Positions 36,134 through 46,630 are shown, counted from the first letter of the stretch. The stretch is DNA of 64,000 nucleotides from Marinicella meishanensis (GCF_019931145.1 NZ_JAIOUV010000003.1:62001-126000); one strand, 5' to 3'. The notes: generated by a model not told the origin, from the letters alone. Made by a program: numbers and translations.

Positions 36134-37619
36134 AACCATGGGCTGGTTGTTGGCCGAACTCCAGGTTCCCATGCCAGAGGGCTGTGATTCCGAACAAACG
36201 ATTCATGACCTGTGTTTGGACAGCCGCGCAGTGCAAGCCGGTGATGTGTTCATGGCCTTGTCGGGCTTCAAAGTGCACGGCATGGATTATGCCTACCAAG
36301 CCGAACGGGCCGGCGCCATTGCGGTCTTGACCGAACCAGTCAAGGCAGATCGTGCCGCCCAAGTGGGCCGCCAAAAGCCGTTGGGCATTCCGGTGATCGA
36401 AGTGCCTGATTTGAGCGCCCAGCTGGGACCGTTGGCCTGTGCCTTTTATGACCACCCCAGTGCGCATTTACAGGTTATTGCGGTGACCGGTACCAATGGC
36501 AAAACCTCAACCGCTTGGTTGTTGATGCATGCTTTGGAGCAACTGGGTCAAAAAACCGGTTATTTGGGTACCTTGGGTGCCGGTGACATGGATCAATTAC
36601 AGGCGTTGCCCAACACCACCCCATCGGCTTTGGCGATACAGCAACAACTGGCGCAGATGCGACAACGGGGTTGTCAGCAGGTGTGTGTCGAAGTGTCCTC
36701 GCATGCCTTGACCCAGGACCGATTCAGTGGCACCCAAGTGGCGGCCGCCTTGTTCACCAACTTGAGCCGTGACCACCTGGACTACCACAAAACCATGAAA
36801 GCCTATGCCGCTGCCAAGCGCAAATTGTTCACTGATTTTGCACCGGAGGTCAGCATCATCAATGCCGATGACGAGGTGGGCCTTGGCTGGTTGCAACAGG
36901 ATTTGGCCACGGCCAACACCCGAAGTTATGGTTTGGGTCAAAATGGCTTGGATTACCAAGCCACCGACATCCATTTGGAACCGGCGGGATTGGCTTTTGC
37001 TTTGCAACATGGCGGACAAAGCGTCCAGTTCACCACCGAATTGTTGGGTGAGTTTAACGTGCAAAATGTGCTGGCGGTGATTGCCACCTTGCACCACCAA
37101 GGCCATGACTTGGCAGCTTTGGTGCCGGTGGTGGCGGCTTTACAACCCGTACCTGGGCGCATGAACCGCATTGACAACCCAAGCAACGGCTCGACCCTGG
37201 TGGTTGATTATGCCCACACCCCGGATGCATTGGAGCAAGTGCTCAAAGCGTTGCGGGCCCACACCCAAGGACAATTGTGGTGTGTGTTTGGCTGTGGCGG
37301 TAACCGCGACAAAGGCAAACGCGCCATGATGGGGGCCATTGCCGAACAATGGGCCGATAAAGTGGTGTTGACCGATGACAACCCCCGGTTTGAATCGTCT
37401 GCCCAAATCATCGCGGACATTGAGTTTGGTATGAAAACCAAACCCCACGTGATCAGCAACCGCCAACAAGCCATTGCCCATGCGATTGACCAAAGTGAAG
37501 CCGGTGACATCGTGTTGTTGGCTGGCAAAGGTCATGAATCCACCCAAGAGATCAATGGCAAGTTGATTCCTTTCAATGACATGCAAGTGATCAAACAACT
37601 GATGCAGGTGGCGGTATGA
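36120..37619 (+). CDS. murE: UDP-MurNAc-L-alanyl-D-glutamate:meso-DAP ligase
   Basis: A 499-residue ATP-dependent Mur ligase adding the third residue to the peptidoglycan stem peptide. The ATP loop is GTNGKTSTAW, followed by the carbamoyl-lysine/Mg regions (SSHALTQDR, FTNLSRDHLDYHKTM) and VVDYAHTPDAL. The motif DDNPR near residue 420 is the meso-diaminopimelate recognition loop, so the wall is of the Gram-negative DAP type. The start ATG lies inside ftsI, upstream of its stop, and the stop overlaps murF (ATGA). Confidence 0.97.
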   Translation: MSMNKTMGWLLAELQVPMPEGCDSEQTIHDLCLDSRAVQAGDVFMALSGFKVHGMDYAYQAERAGAIAVLTEPVKADRAAQVGRQKPLGIPVIEVPDLSAQLGPLACAFYDHPSAHLQVIAVTGTNGKTSTAWLLMHALEQLGQKTGYLGTLGAGDMDQLQALPNTTPSALAIQQQLAQMRQRGCQQVCVEVSSHALTQDRFSGTQVAAALFTNLSRDHLDYHKTMKAYAAAKRKLFTDFAPEVSIINADDEVGLGWLQQDLATANTRSYGLGQNGLDYQATDIHLEPAGLAFALQHGGQSVQFTTELLGEFNVQNVLAVIATLHHQGHDLAALVPVVAALQPVPGRMNRIDNPSNGSTLVVDYAHTPDALEQVLKALRAHTQGQLWCVFGCGGNRDKGKRAMMGAIAEQWADKVVLTDDNPRFESSAQIIADIEFGMKTKPHVISNRQQAIAHAIDQSEAGDIVLLAGKGHESTQEINGKLIPFNDMQVIKQLMQVAV

Positions 37620-38977
37620 TTCAGATGAATGTGCATCAATTAGCCGCCATTGTGGGCGGCAGTATGGTCGGCAAAGAAGCCCGCATTCAAGGCGTCACCA
37701 CCGACTCCAGGGGCGACTGCCAAGGCAAATTGTTTGTGGCTTTACGAGGCGAATTTTTCAACGGCGAGGACTTTTGTCAAGTCGCGGTGCAACAAGGCGC
37801 CGCAGCGGTGATGGTGGCCCATGCCGTGGAAGTGGATGTGCCTCAGTTGATTGTGAAAGACACTTTGGTGGCTCTGCAAGCCATCGCCACCGCCTGGGTC
37901 AAGCAAACCGGCGTCAAAGTCATTGGCGTCACTGGCTCCAACGGCAAAACCACGGTGAAAAACATGCTGCTGTCGGTGTTGCGTCAGAAATACCGTTGTC
38001 ACGCCACCAGTGGCAATTACAACAACGAAATCGGCGTGCCCTTGTCGTTGTTGTCGATCGCTGCCGAAGATGAGGTGGCGGTGATTGAAATGGGCGCGGC
38101 GAAAGTCGGTGACATTGCCTTCTTAACCCGCATCATCCGGCCTCATGTGGCCCTGGTCACCAACGTGGGCAACGCCCATGTGGGCCGTTTTGGCAGTGTT
38201 GATAACATCGCTCAGGGCAAAGGTGAAATCTACGAGGCGCTGGACCGCGATGGGCTGGCGGTGATCAATGCCGATTCACCCTATGCCGAACAATTCAAAG
38301 CCAGGGTCCAAGGCAAAGTGATGACTTTTGGTGAGCACGAACAGGCCGACTTCCGTTTGCTCGAGCATGCCGGACGATACCAAGTGGTGACCCGAAGGGG
38401 CGAATCCTTTGATTTGGATTTGCCGGTGTTGGGCTTCCACAATTACCTCAATGCCACTGCGGTGGTGGCCATTGCGTTGTCCTTACAGGTCAGCTTCGCT
38501 GAGATTGCCCAAGGTTTGCTGGAGTTCGAACCCGAAGCTGGGCGCCTGCAAATCATCCCAAGTGCCAATGCCCTGACCATCATTGATGACAGCTACAACG
38601 CCAATCCCGCAGCGGTCAATGCCGCCATTGACGTGCTCAAAACCCAGTCCGGTCCGACGGTGTTGATTTTGGGCGACATGGCTGAATTGGGTGAATATGC
38701 CGCACAGATGCACCAACAAGTGGGTTCTTATGCCTGCCAACAAGGCATCAATCAGGTGCTGGCGGTGGGCGAATATGCCACCCAAGTTTGTCAGGACGCC
38801 ACCACAAAGACCGGCCATGACGGGACATGTCAATGCCAGTCTTTTGCGGCCGTGGATGAGCTGATGGCGCATTTACAACAACACAGACCCACAGCGGGAA
38901 CGGTCCTGATCAAAGGCTCCAGAAGCATGCGCCTGGAGCGGGTGATCCCGGTTTTGAGTCAAGGAGCACACGCATGA
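37616..38977 (+). CDS. murF: UDP-MurNAc-tripeptide:D-Ala-D-Ala ligase
   Basis: A 453-residue Mur ligase that attaches D-Ala-D-Ala to UDP-MurNAc-tripeptide. Motifs: [18 protein letters not shown] (UDP-binding domain), [14 protein letters not shown] (ATP loop), [38 protein letters not shown] and [15 protein letters not shown]. Length fits the family (about 450). It overlaps murE and mraY by 4 nt each. The order murE-murF-mraY is the standard gammaproteobacterial arrangement. Confidence 0.97.
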   Translation: MIQMNVHQLAAIVGGSMVGKEARIQGVTTDSRGDCQGKLFVALRGEFFNGEDFCQVAVQQGAAAVMVAHAVEVDVPQLIVKDTLVALQAIATAWVKQTGVKVIGVTGSNGKTTVKNMLLSVLRQKYRCHATSGNYNNEIGVPLSLLSIAAEDEVAVIEMGAAKVGDIAFLTRIIRPHVALVTNVGNAHVGRFGSVDNIAQGKGEIYEALDRDGLAVINADSPYAEQFKARVQGKVMTFGEHEQADFRLLEHAGRYQVVTRRGESFDLDLPVLGFHNYLNATAVVAIALSLQVSFAEIAQGLLEFEPEAGRLQIIPSANALTIIDDSYNANPAAVNAAIDVLKTQSGPTVLILGDMAELGEYAAQMHQQVGSYACQQGINQVLAVGEYATQVCQDATTKTGHDGTCQCQSFAAVDELMAHLQQHRPTAGTVLIKGSRSMRLERVIPVLSQGAHA

Positions 38978-40056
38978 TTTATTGGCTGGCACAACAATTC
39001 AGTGAGCAGTTTTCTGGCTTGAACCTGTTCAATTACTTGACCTTCCGGGCCATCATGGGGGCATTGACGGCCCTGTTGTTGTCTTTGTTTTTGGGCCCTT
39101 GGTTCATCCGCACCTTACAAATCAAGCAGATTGGGCAACCCATCAGGGATTTGGGTCCGGAAACCCACCTGAGCAAACAAGGCACCCCCACCATGGGCGG
39201 CGCCATGATCTTGTCGATCATCATCATGTCCACCCTGTTGTGGGGCGACTTGAGCAACCAATACGTGTGGTTGGCCCTGTTCGTGTTGTTTGGTTTTGGT
39301 TTGATTGGTTGGGTCGATGACTACAAAAAAATTCACCTGAAAAATTCGGCCGGCTTGTCGGCCAAATGGAAATACAGCATGCAGTCCTTGGTCGGTTTGT
39401 TGGCGGTGTTGTATTTATATGAGTATGGGCACAGCAGCATCCACCAGCAACTGGTGCTGCCGTTGATCAGCGATTACAACTGGTCATTGGGCTTGTTGGC
39501 CATCCCCTTGGGCTATTTTGTGATTGTGGGGTCCAGTAACGCCGTCAACCTGACCGATGGTTTGGATGGTTTGGCCATCATGCCGACGGTGTTGGTGGCC
39601 TCGGCTTTGGGCGTGTTCGCCTACGTTTCGGGTAACGCGGTGATTTCAGATTACTTGTTGTTGCCGTTTATTCCTGGTACCGGCGAATTGACCATCTTTT
39701 GTGCCGCCATGGCCGGATCGGGCTTGGGCTTTTTGTGGTTCAACACCTATCCCGCGCAGGTGTTCATGGGCGATGTCGGGGCTTTGGCCCTGGGTGCGGC
39801 ATTGGGTTTGGTGGCCTTCATCACCCGCCAGGAGTTTGTGTTTTTTATTATGGGTGGCATTTTTGTGCTGGAAACCGTGTCGGTGATGTTGCAAGTGGCG
39901 TCATTCAAGTTGACCGGTAAACGCATTTTCCGCATGGCCCCCATCCACCATCATTTTGAATTAAAAGGTTGGGCCGAGCCCAAAGTCATCGTGCGTTTCT
40001 GGATCATTTCCATCATCTTGGTGTTGATTGGTTTGGCCACTTTGAAGATCAGATAA
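38974..40056 (+). CDS. mraY: phospho-N-acetylmuramoyl-pentapeptide transferase
   Basis: A 360-residue polytopic membrane enzyme that transfers phospho-MurNAc-pentapeptide to undecaprenyl phosphate, forming lipid I. About ten transmembrane helices are visible. Key motifs: [20 protein letters not shown] (the DD catalytic/Mg pair), [31 protein letters not shown] and the cytosolic [12 protein letters not shown] loop. Size equals E. coli MraY (360). The gene ends 3 nt before ftsW, where murD would normally sit; murD is absent. Confidence 0.98.
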   Translation: MIYWLAQQFSEQFSGLNLFNYLTFRAIMGALTALLLSLFLGPWFIRTLQIKQIGQPIRDLGPETHLSKQGTPTMGGAMILSIIIMSTLLWGDLSNQYVWLALFVLFGFGLIGWVDDYKKIHLKNSAGLSAKWKYSMQSLVGLLAVLYLYEYGHSSIHQQLVLPLISDYNWSLGLLAIPLGYFVIVGSSNAVNLTDGLDGLAIMPTVLVASALGVFAYVSGNAVISDYLLLPFIPGTGELTIFCAAMAGSGLGFLWFNTYPAQVFMGDVGALALGAALGLVAFITRQEFVFFIMGGIFVLETVSVMLQVASFKLTGKRIFRMAPIHHHFELKGWAEPKVIVRFWIISIILVLIGLATLKIR

Positions 40057-40059
40057 ATC

Positions 40060-41235
40060 ATGGCAGCAGCGAACAACAAAAAATTGGTTTCCAGCTGGTA
40101 CAACGTCGGGGTCGACGGTTTGTTGGCTGTGGCCTTTTTGGCATTGTTGACCATTGGTGCGGTGATGGTCGCTTCGGCTTCGATCGCGGTGGCAGAAAAT
40201 GCCGTTAACGATCCGTTTTATTATTTCAAACGCCACCTGATCTTCATCGGACTGGGCGTGGTGTTCGGGGCCATGGTGATGAACATCCCTTCGCCCTGGA
40301 TGAATCGCTTGAGTCGCCCAGCTTTGATACTCGGGGTGTTGGCTTTGATGCTGGTGTTGATTCCGGGCATTGGGGTTGAGGTCAATGGTGCCAGGCGCTG
40401 GATCAATTTGGGCATTTCCCGCTTCCAAGTGGTGGAAGCCATCAAACTGGCCTTGATCATGTCACTGGCCACCTATGTGGTGAAACACAAAAAAAGCATT
40501 CAACATTCCATGCTGGGTGTGCTGAAGCCATTGGTGATGGTGGTGTTGATCGCTGGTTTGTTGTTGGTACAACCGGATTTTGGTTCGGCGGTGTTGTTGC
40601 TGATCATCACCCTGATCATGGTTTACATCGCCGGTGCCCGCTATCGGGATTTGAGTGTCATCAGCCTGTTGGCCGGTTCGGCCATGATGGTGATCGCCTG
40701 GGCCGAACCTTACCGGGTCAAGCGGTTGGTTAATTTTGTGGATCCATGGCAAGACCCATTCAATGCAGGGTTCCAATTGGTGCAGGCCTTGATTGCCGTC
40801 GGCCGCGGTGAAATTACTGGGGTCGGCATCGGTTCGAGCATCCAGAAGTTGTTTTATTTGCCCGAAGCGCACACCGATTTCATTTTTGCGGTGTATGCCG
40901 AAGAATTGGGTTTCATCGGGGTGATGGTGATGATCGCCTTGTTTGTGTTGTTGATTTTCAGGATTTTTAAAGTGGCCAGAAATGCGTTTGATCAAGGCAA
41001 TGATTTTGCCGGCTTCATGTGCACCGGTATTGCGGTGTGGATGGCCCTGCAAGCGTTTTTGAGCATGGGGGTCAATCTGGGTATGTTGCCCACCAAAGGT
41101 TTGACCTTGCCATTCATTTCTTCAGGTGGCAGTGCCATCATGATGAACATCATTGCCATGAGTGTGGTGTTTCGGATTTCATATGAAAACCGGAAAGTGC
41201 ATTTCAGGGCGGTGCATAAGGAGGCCAGCGCATGA
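40060..41235 (+). CDS. ftsW: septal peptidoglycan polymerase FtsW
   Basis: A 391-residue SEDS-family membrane protein that polymerises septal glycan strands with FtsI. Ten or so transmembrane helices are predicted. Motifs: KRHLIFIGLGVVFG, GARRWINLGISRFQVVE (conserved SEDS block), LVQPDFGSAVLLL (catalytic Asp region), QALIAVGRGEITGVGIGSSIQKLFYLPEAHTDFIF and GLTLPFISSGGSA. The start is at the ATG 3 nt after the mraY stop. The 3' end overlaps murG by 4 nt. Confidence 0.97.
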   Translation: MAAANNKKLVSSWYNVGVDGLLAVAFLALLTIGAVMVASASIAVAENAVNDPFYYFKRHLIFIGLGVVFGAMVMNIPSPWMNRLSRPALILGVLALMLVLIPGIGVEVNGARRWINLGISRFQVVEAIKLALIMSLATYVVKHKKSIQHSMLGVLKPLVMVVLIAGLLLVQPDFGSAVLLLIITLIMVYIAGARYRDLSVISLLAGSAMMVIAWAEPYRVKRLVNFVDPWQDPFNAGFQLVQALIAVGRGEITGVGIGSSIQKLFYLPEAHTDFIFAVYAEELGFIGVMVMIALFVLLIFRIFKVARNAFDQGNDFAGFMCTGIAVWMALQAFLSMGVNLGMLPTKGLTLPFISSGGSAIMMNIIAMSVVFRISYENRKVHFRAVHKEASA

Positions 41236-42281
41236 ATTTCGCGATCATGGCCGGCGGAACCGGTGGACACATCTTTCCAGGCATTGCAGTGGCCAAGTCA
41301 TTGCAAAAGAAAGGCCATCAAATTTTTTGGTTGGGCGCCGTGGGTGGCATGGAAGAGCGCATTGTGAAACAACATGGCATCAAATTGACCTTATTGCCGA
41401 TCAAACCCCTGCGAGGCAAGGGCCTGGTGGGCATGGTGACCATGCCATTCCGCCTGCTCAAAGGGATTTGGCAGGCCCGGCGATTTTTCCAACAAAACCA
41501 CATCCACGCGGCCATCAGCATGGGCGGTTATGTGGCCGCTCCAGGCGGCTTTGCCACCCGCTTGTGTGACACCAAGCTGATTGTGCACGAACAAAACAGC
41601 GTGTTTGGTTTGACCAACAAAAACCTGGCCAAATGGGCGCAAAAGGTCCTCACCGGATTTGATTTGAAACAACAGCATGAAGCCCAGTGGGTGGGTAATC
41701 CGGTGCGCGACAGCATTGAAAACATCAACAAACAATTCAACCGCACCAGCCCCATCAATGTGTTGGTCTTGGGTGGTTCTTTGGGGGCCCAAAGCTTGAA
41801 CCAATTGATTCCCAAAAGCCTGTCAACCTGGATTGAGGACGGCACCATCAAGATCAAACACCAATGCGGCAAAGACAAATTGCGGGCCACCAAAGCTGCT
41901 TATGGCGACCTGTCATTGGAAGTGGACATCCAGGAATTCATTCAAAACATGGCGGGCGCCTACCAATGGGCTGACGTGTGTATCTGTCGGGCCGGCGCTT
42001 TGACCATAGCTGAGATTTCAACGGTGGGGATTCCCACCTTGTTTGTGCCTTATCCGCATGCGGTCGATGACCACCAAACTCATAATGCTTTGAGTTTGGT
42101 CAACAAAGGCGCGGCACTGATGTGGCAGGAACGGGCTGCACAGACTGAATTTGTGGCCCTGTTTGAGCAATTGATTGATCCGGTGCTGCGCCAACAAATG
42201 CAGCAGGCTTTGCAGGCCATCAAAAAAACCCACGTCTCGGCCCACATTGCCAGTTTGTGTGAGGAGGTGGTCAGCGCATGA
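41232..42281 (+). CDS. murG: UDP-GlcNAc--undecaprenyl-PP-MurNAc-pentapeptide GlcNAc transferase
   Basis: A 349-residue GT28 glycosyltransferase that turns lipid I into lipid II on the inner face of the membrane. Motifs: the N-terminal glycine loop AGGTGGHIFPG, GAVGGMEERIVKQ, ISMGGYVAAPGG, HEQNSVFGLTNK, VLGGSLGAQSLN (second glycine loop), CRAGALTIAEI and FVPYPHAVDDHQTHNA. The length matches the family. Overlaps ftsW and murC by 4 nt each. Confidence 0.98.
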   Translation: MNFAIMAGGTGGHIFPGIAVAKSLQKKGHQIFWLGAVGGMEERIVKQHGIKLTLLPIKPLRGKGLVGMVTMPFRLLKGIWQARRFFQQNHIHAAISMGGYVAAPGGFATRLCDTKLIVHEQNSVFGLTNKNLAKWAQKVLTGFDLKQQHEAQWVGNPVRDSIENINKQFNRTSPINVLVLGGSLGAQSLNQLIPKSLSTWIEDGTIKIKHQCGKDKLRATKAAYGDLSLEVDIQEFIQNMAGAYQWADVCICRAGALTIAEISTVGIPTLFVPYPHAVDDHQTHNALSLVNKGAALMWQERAAQTEFVALFEQLIDPVLRQQMQQALQAIKKTHVSAHIASLCEEVVSA

Positions 42282-43705
42282 GTTATTTGAATCCTGAACA
42301 CAAATTCGCCAGCCGCATGCGCCGCATTCACTTGATTGGTGTGGGTGGTTCTGGCATGTCCGGCATTGCTGAGGTGCTGCACAACCTGGACTTCAAAGTC
42401 AGCGGTTCCGACATCCAAGCCAGTAAGGTGGTACAAAGATTACTGAACATGGACATTCAAGTGATGCTGGGTCATGACGCGGCCCATGTGGAAATGGCTG
42501 ATGTGGTGGTCTATTCATCGGCCATCAAAGCCGAAAACCCAGAATTGAAAGCCGCCCGAGCGGCGCAAATCCCGGTGTTGACCCGGGCTGAAATGCTGGC
42601 TGAATTGATGCGCTTCAAAGTGGGCATTGCGGTGGCTGGTACGCACGGTAAAACCACCACCACCAGTTTGGTGGCCAGCATCCTCACCGAAGCGGGCTTG
42701 GATCCGACCTTTGTGATAGGTGGCTTGTTGACCTCGGCGGGTACCAACGCTGGCTTGGGCACCAGTGAGTATCTGGTGGCTGAAGCCGATGAGTCTGACG
42801 GTTCGTTCCAATTGTTGCAGCCGGTGATGGCGGTGGTCACCAACATCGACGAAGACCACATGGAAACCTTTGACAATGACCTGGATCATTTGAAACAGTC
42901 GTTTGCCACGTTCTTACACCGCGTGCCGTTTTACGGGGTGACGGTGATGTGTGTTGATGATGACCATGTGTATGAATTGGCCAAGTCCATTTCACGCCAC
43001 CAAATCACCTATGGCCTGACCGACCGGGCGCAGATACAGGCCGTTAACTTACAACAAAATCAACAACGCGTTGAATTCGATGTCTTGATCAACCAACAAG
43101 TGGTGCTCCAGCAAGTGATGCTGAACTTGCCCGGTGAGCACAATGTCTTGAATGCTTTGGCGGCGATTGCCATCGGCCTGGAGTTGGACGTGGCCTTGCC
43201 TGACATGAAAAAAGCCTTGGCCGAATTCAATGGCGTGGGCCGCCGCTTCAATATTTATCCTGAGACCGAGATCAATGGTCATGCAGTGACCCTGATCGAC
43301 GATTATGCCCACCACCCAACCGAACTGGCAGCGGCCATCAAGGCGGTGCGGGATGGCTGGTCGAACAACCGATTGGTGCTGGTGTTTCAACCCCATCGTT
43401 ACAGCCGCACACGGGATTTGTTTGATGACTTTGCCGATGTGCTTAATGGCGTTGATTTGTTGCTGCTCAGTGAAGTGTATCCAGCCGGTGAAGCCGTGAT
43501 CTCCGGGGCCACCGCCAATGACTTGTGTCGCAGCATCCGCCACCGGGGCAAGCTCGATCCGGTGTTCGTGCAAGATGTCAACACCATCCCCGAGGCTTTG
43601 GCCCATGTGGTTGAAGACGGTGATGTGGTGTTGCTGGCTGGTGCTGGCAACATCGGCGCCCTGATCCAATCCATGGTGACTGTCAACGGAGGTGATGATG
43701 ACTGA
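42278..43705 (+). CDS. murC: UDP-N-acetylmuramate--L-alanine ligase
   Basis: A 475-residue Mur ligase adding L-Ala to UDP-MurNAc, the first amino acid of the stem. Motifs: HLIGVGGSGMSGIAEVL (UDP-binding glycine loop), SSAIKAENPEL, VAGTHGKTTTTSLVA (ATP loop), AEADESDGSF, TNIDEDHME and IDDYAHHPTEL. Size matches the family (about 475-490). Overlaps murG by 4 nt and ddl by 8 nt. Confidence 0.98.
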   Translation: MSYLNPEHKFASRMRRIHLIGVGGSGMSGIAEVLHNLDFKVSGSDIQASKVVQRLLNMDIQVMLGHDAAHVEMADVVVYSSAIKAENPELKAARAAQIPVLTRAEMLAELMRFKVGIAVAGTHGKTTTTSLVASILTEAGLDPTFVIGGLLTSAGTNAGLGTSEYLVAEADESDGSFQLLQPVMAVVTNIDEDHMETFDNDLDHLKQSFATFLHRVPFYGVTVMCVDDDHVYELAKSISRHQITYGLTDRAQIQAVNLQQNQQRVEFDVLINQQVVLQQVMLNLPGEHNVLNALAAIAIGLELDVALPDMKKALAEFNGVGRRFNIYPETEINGHAVTLIDDYAHHPTELAAAIKAVRDGWSNNRLVLVFQPHRYSRTRDLFDDFADVLNGVDLLLLSEVYPAGEAVISGATANDLCRSIRHRGKLDPVFVQDVNTIPEALAHVVEDGDVVLLAGAGNIGALIQSMVTVNGGDDD

Positions 43706-44606
43706 GTTGCACGTGGCATTGTTGATGGGTGGGCACAGCGCCGAAAAAGAAGTGTCGTTGAATTCTGGGGCAGCGGTGGAGCAAGCCTTGTTGCAACTGG
43801 GTCATCGCGTCACGGTGGTGCGAGAGTTGCATGAGTTGAGACAACTGGGTCCGGCTGCTGTGGATGTGGTGTTCAATATTTGGCACGGTGCCGAAGGCGA
43901 AGACGGTCAACTGGCCGCTTGGTTGGCGTTGGAAGGCTACCGTTCGACTTGCGGTGATTTCGCTGGCGCCTGTGTGTCCTGGCATAAAGATCTGGCCAAA
44001 ACCTTGGTCGCTGCCGCTGGCATCCTGACCCCCAACAGCCAACTGTTGCACCGGATGGAAGAATTGGCGGTGAATGGTGAAGGCCCGTGGATTGTGAAAC
44101 CAGCCACCGAAGGATCCAGTGTGGGCTTGTACAAAGTCGATGACGCGAAGCAACTCCAGCAGGCGGTGTCCGCAGCCTTTGCCGTCACTGATCAGGTGTT
44201 GGTGGAAGATTACATTGACGGCCAGGAATGCACCGTGGGCCTGGTTGGCGAAGTGGTGTTGCCGGTGGTCAGCATCGAACCGGCCAATGAGTTGTATGAC
44301 TACCAAGCGAAATACCAAAGCCAGGCCACCCAATACCATTGCCCGGCCAATTTTGCCGCCGATTGGCAGCAAGCCTTGCAAGCCGATGCACAAACCATAT
44401 ACCGGGTCTTGAACATCAATGGCTGGTGTCGCATCGATTTCATTGTGGACGCCCAGGGTCGGCGGTGGTTCTTGGAAGCCAACACCACCCCCGGCATGAC
44501 CAGCACCAGTTTGTTGCCCAAGGCCGCAGCGGTGCATGGTTGGGATTTCACGCAATTGGTGGCGGCGATTTTAGCCACCGCTGACAATGGAGGTCAGGAT
44601 GAGTAA
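43698..44606 (+). CDS. ddl: D-alanine--D-alanine ligase
   Basis: A 302-residue ATP-grasp enzyme that joins two D-Ala for the pentapeptide end. Features: VALLMGGHSAEKEVSLNSG at the start, FNIWHGAEGEDGQLAA, WIVKPATEGSSVGLYKV (ATP-grasp loop), EDYIDGQECTVG, WCRIDFIVD and EANTTPGMTSTSLLPKAA (metal ligands). GTG at 43692 and ATG at 43695 are in frame, but GGAGG (43688-43692) gives best spacing to the ATG at 43698. It overlaps the murC stop and, by 8 nt, ftsQ. Corresponds to ddlB by position. Confidence 0.96.
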   Translation: MTELHVALLMGGHSAEKEVSLNSGAAVEQALLQLGHRVTVVRELHELRQLGPAAVDVVFNIWHGAEGEDGQLAAWLALEGYRSTCGDFAGACVSWHKDLAKTLVAAAGILTPNSQLLHRMEELAVNGEGPWIVKPATEGSSVGLYKVDDAKQLQQAVSAAFAVTDQVLVEDYIDGQECTVGLVGEVVLPVVSIEPANELYDYQAKYQSQATQYHCPANFAADWQQALQADAQTIYRVLNINGWCRIDFIVDAQGRRWFLEANTTPGMTSTSLLPKAAAVHGWDFTQLVAAILATADNGGQDE

Positions 44607-45339
44607 AACCATGCAATTGGCGATGATCTTTGGCTTGTTGGTGTTGCTGTTGGTGGTGGCCATGATGAGTGGTTTGATCCAGTCTGACCGGTGGCGCATC
44701 AGCCAATTGGAAGTGGCCGCTGAATACCAGCGCATCACCCCGGAGCAATTGCGTTTGATGGTGGCCAAAACCCCAGAGCGGTCGTTTTTCCGATTGGATG
44801 CCGAACAGGTGAAAGCCAACATCGAATCGATGTCTTGGGTGCGCTATGCTCATGTGGTGAAACAATGGCCAGACACTTTGAAAATCACCATCAAAGAGCA
44901 CCAGGCCGTGGCCATTTGGAATGGCGAAGATTTGTTGAATCAATCGGGTGAGGTGTTCAAAGTGGACGCGGTGGATCATTTGAAAGCCTTACCACGGATT
45001 TACGGCATCAGTGAAGATTCGGAAACCACCTTGCAACATTTCAAACGGTTCAACCAGTTGTTGAAACCGGTGGGTTATGAAATCAGTGAAGCCCGGGTCA
45101 ATGAGCGCGGTGACTGGCGCTTGATTCTGCGCAATGGCTTGGAAGTGCTGTTGGGTTCAGAAAAGCACGAAGCCCGGGTCTTGCGGCTGGCAGAAACCTG
45201 GGATCAATTGTTGGCAACCGCCGAGCGGTTGCCGGAAAAAGTGGATTTGCGTTACAGCAATGGATATGTGGTGAAGTGGCGCATCGGAGACGAACAGACC
45301 GCGCAAAAAGTTGAATTTGCGGTCCAAGAGATGGGATGA
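44599..45339 (+). CDS. ftsQ: cell division protein FtsQ
   Basis: A 246-residue bitopic protein of the FtsQLB complex. A short cytoplasmic segment, one transmembrane helix (about residues 5-24, MQLAMIFGLLVLLLVVAMM) and a POTRA domain (WRISQLEVAAEYQRITPEQL...RSFFRLD) are followed by the beta domain (WVRYAHVVKQWPDTLKITIKEHQAVAIWN). ATG at 44587 is possible, but GGAGG (44588-44592) lies 6 nt before the ATG at 44599, so the shorter form is chosen. Overlaps ftsA by 4 nt. Confidence 0.94.
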   Translation: MSKTMQLAMIFGLLVLLLVVAMMSGLIQSDRWRISQLEVAAEYQRITPEQLRLMVAKTPERSFFRLDAEQVKANIESMSWVRYAHVVKQWPDTLKITIKEHQAVAIWNGEDLLNQSGEVFKVDAVDHLKALPRIYGISEDSETTLQHFKRFNQLLKPVGYEISEARVNERGDWRLILRNGLEVLLGSEKHEARVLRLAETWDQLLATAERLPEKVDLRYSNGYVVKWRIGDEQTAQKVEFAVQEMG

Positions 45340-46565
45340 AAATGGCCAAGAAGCATGAAACAAAACTGCAAGTGGGACTGGACATCGGGACATCCAAAGT
45401 GGTGGCCATCGTCGGTGAGTTGCATCCGGATGGTTCGATTGAGGTCGTGGGCATCGGTTCATCGCCTTCCCGTGGCTTAAAACGGGGGGTGGTGGTGGAC
45501 ATCGAATCCACCGTGCAATCGATCAAGCGGGCCATTGAAGAGGCTGAGTTGATGGCCGGTTGTGAAATTCAATCGGTGTACGTTGGCATCGCTGGCAGCC
45601 ACATCCGCTCAATCAACTCCGATGGCATCGTCGCCATCAAAGACAAAGAGGTCAGTAAGACTGATGTGGAAAAAGTGCTGGATGCGGCCAAAGCCGTGCC
45701 CATTCCCAATGACCAAAAAGTGTTGCATGTGTTGCCACAAGAATATGTGATTGATGGCCAAGACGGCATCCGCCACCCCATTGGCATGTCCGGGGTGCGC
45801 CTGGAAGCGCGGGTGCATTTGATCACCGGCTCTGAAAGTGCGGCGCAAAACATCACCAAATGTGTGGCCCGTTGTGGCTTGTCGGTCGACCAAATGATCG
45901 TTGAACAATTGGCTTCATCAACCGCGGTGTTGACCGAAGACGAAAAAGAATTGGGGGTGTGCATGGTCGACATTGGGGCGGGCACCACCGACATTGCGGT
46001 GTTCACCCAAGGCGCCATTCGACATGTGTCAGCGATTCCCATCGCCGGCGATCAGGTGACCAATGACATTGCGGTGTCAATGCGCACGCCGACCCAGCAT
46101 GCCGAAGACATCAAATTGAAATACGCCTGTGCCTTGCGTCAGTTGGCATCGGCGGAAGAAACCATTTCAGTACCCAGTGTCGGTGATCGCCAGCCTCGGC
46201 GCTTGGCCCGACAGACCCTGGCCGAAGTGGTGGAACCCAGATACGAAGAATTGTTCAGCCTGGTGCAGGCCGATTTGCAGCGCAGCGGATACATTGACTT
46301 GATCGCTGCCGGCATCGTGCTCACCGGCGGTGCATCAAGGATGGAAGGGGCCGTTGAATTGGCCGAAGAAATCTTTCATGTGCCCGTCAGGCTGGGGGTC
46401 CCGGTCGATGTGGCCGGACTCAGAGAAGTGGTCAACAACCCAGTGCATGCCACTGGTGTTGGGTTGTTGCAATACGGCAGTAACACCGATTTTGTTGCCG
46501 ATTCAGTGATGGAATCAGAGGGCTGGTTGCATCGGTTTAAAAAGTGGTTTTTGGGTGATTATTGA
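45336..46565 (+). CDS. ftsA: cell division protein FtsA
   Basis: A 409-residue actin-like ATPase that tethers FtsZ to the membrane. Motifs: LQVGLDIGTSKVVAIVGE (phosphate 1), the SHS2 1C domain, CMVDIGAGTTDIAVF (phosphate 2), AGIVLTGGASRMEGA (adenosine loop) and a C-terminal amphipathic helix (EGWLHRFKKWFLGDY) that inserts into the membrane. The ATG overlaps ftsQ by 4 nt; ftsZ follows after 65 nt. Confidence 0.98.
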   Translation: MKMAKKHETKLQVGLDIGTSKVVAIVGELHPDGSIEVVGIGSSPSRGLKRGVVVDIESTVQSIKRAIEEAELMAGCEIQSVYVGIAGSHIRSINSDGIVAIKDKEVSKTDVEKVLDAAKAVPIPNDQKVLHVLPQEYVIDGQDGIRHPIGMSGVRLEARVHLITGSESAAQNITKCVARCGLSVDQMIVEQLASSTAVLTEDEKELGVCMVDIGAGTTDIAVFTQGAIRHVSAIPIAGDQVTNDIAVSMRTPTQHAEDIKLKYACALRQLASAEETISVPSVGDRQPRRLARQTLAEVVEPRYEELFSLVQADLQRSGYIDLIAAGIVLTGGASRMEGAVELAEEIFHVPVRLGVPVDVAGLREVVNNPVHATGVGLLQYGSNTDFVADSVMESEGWLHRFKKWFLGDY

Positions 46566-46630
46566 GGACGTCATGAAGACCAATCAAACATCATCATTGC
46601 GATTAAAAATAAAGTTCGGAGGTATATAAC

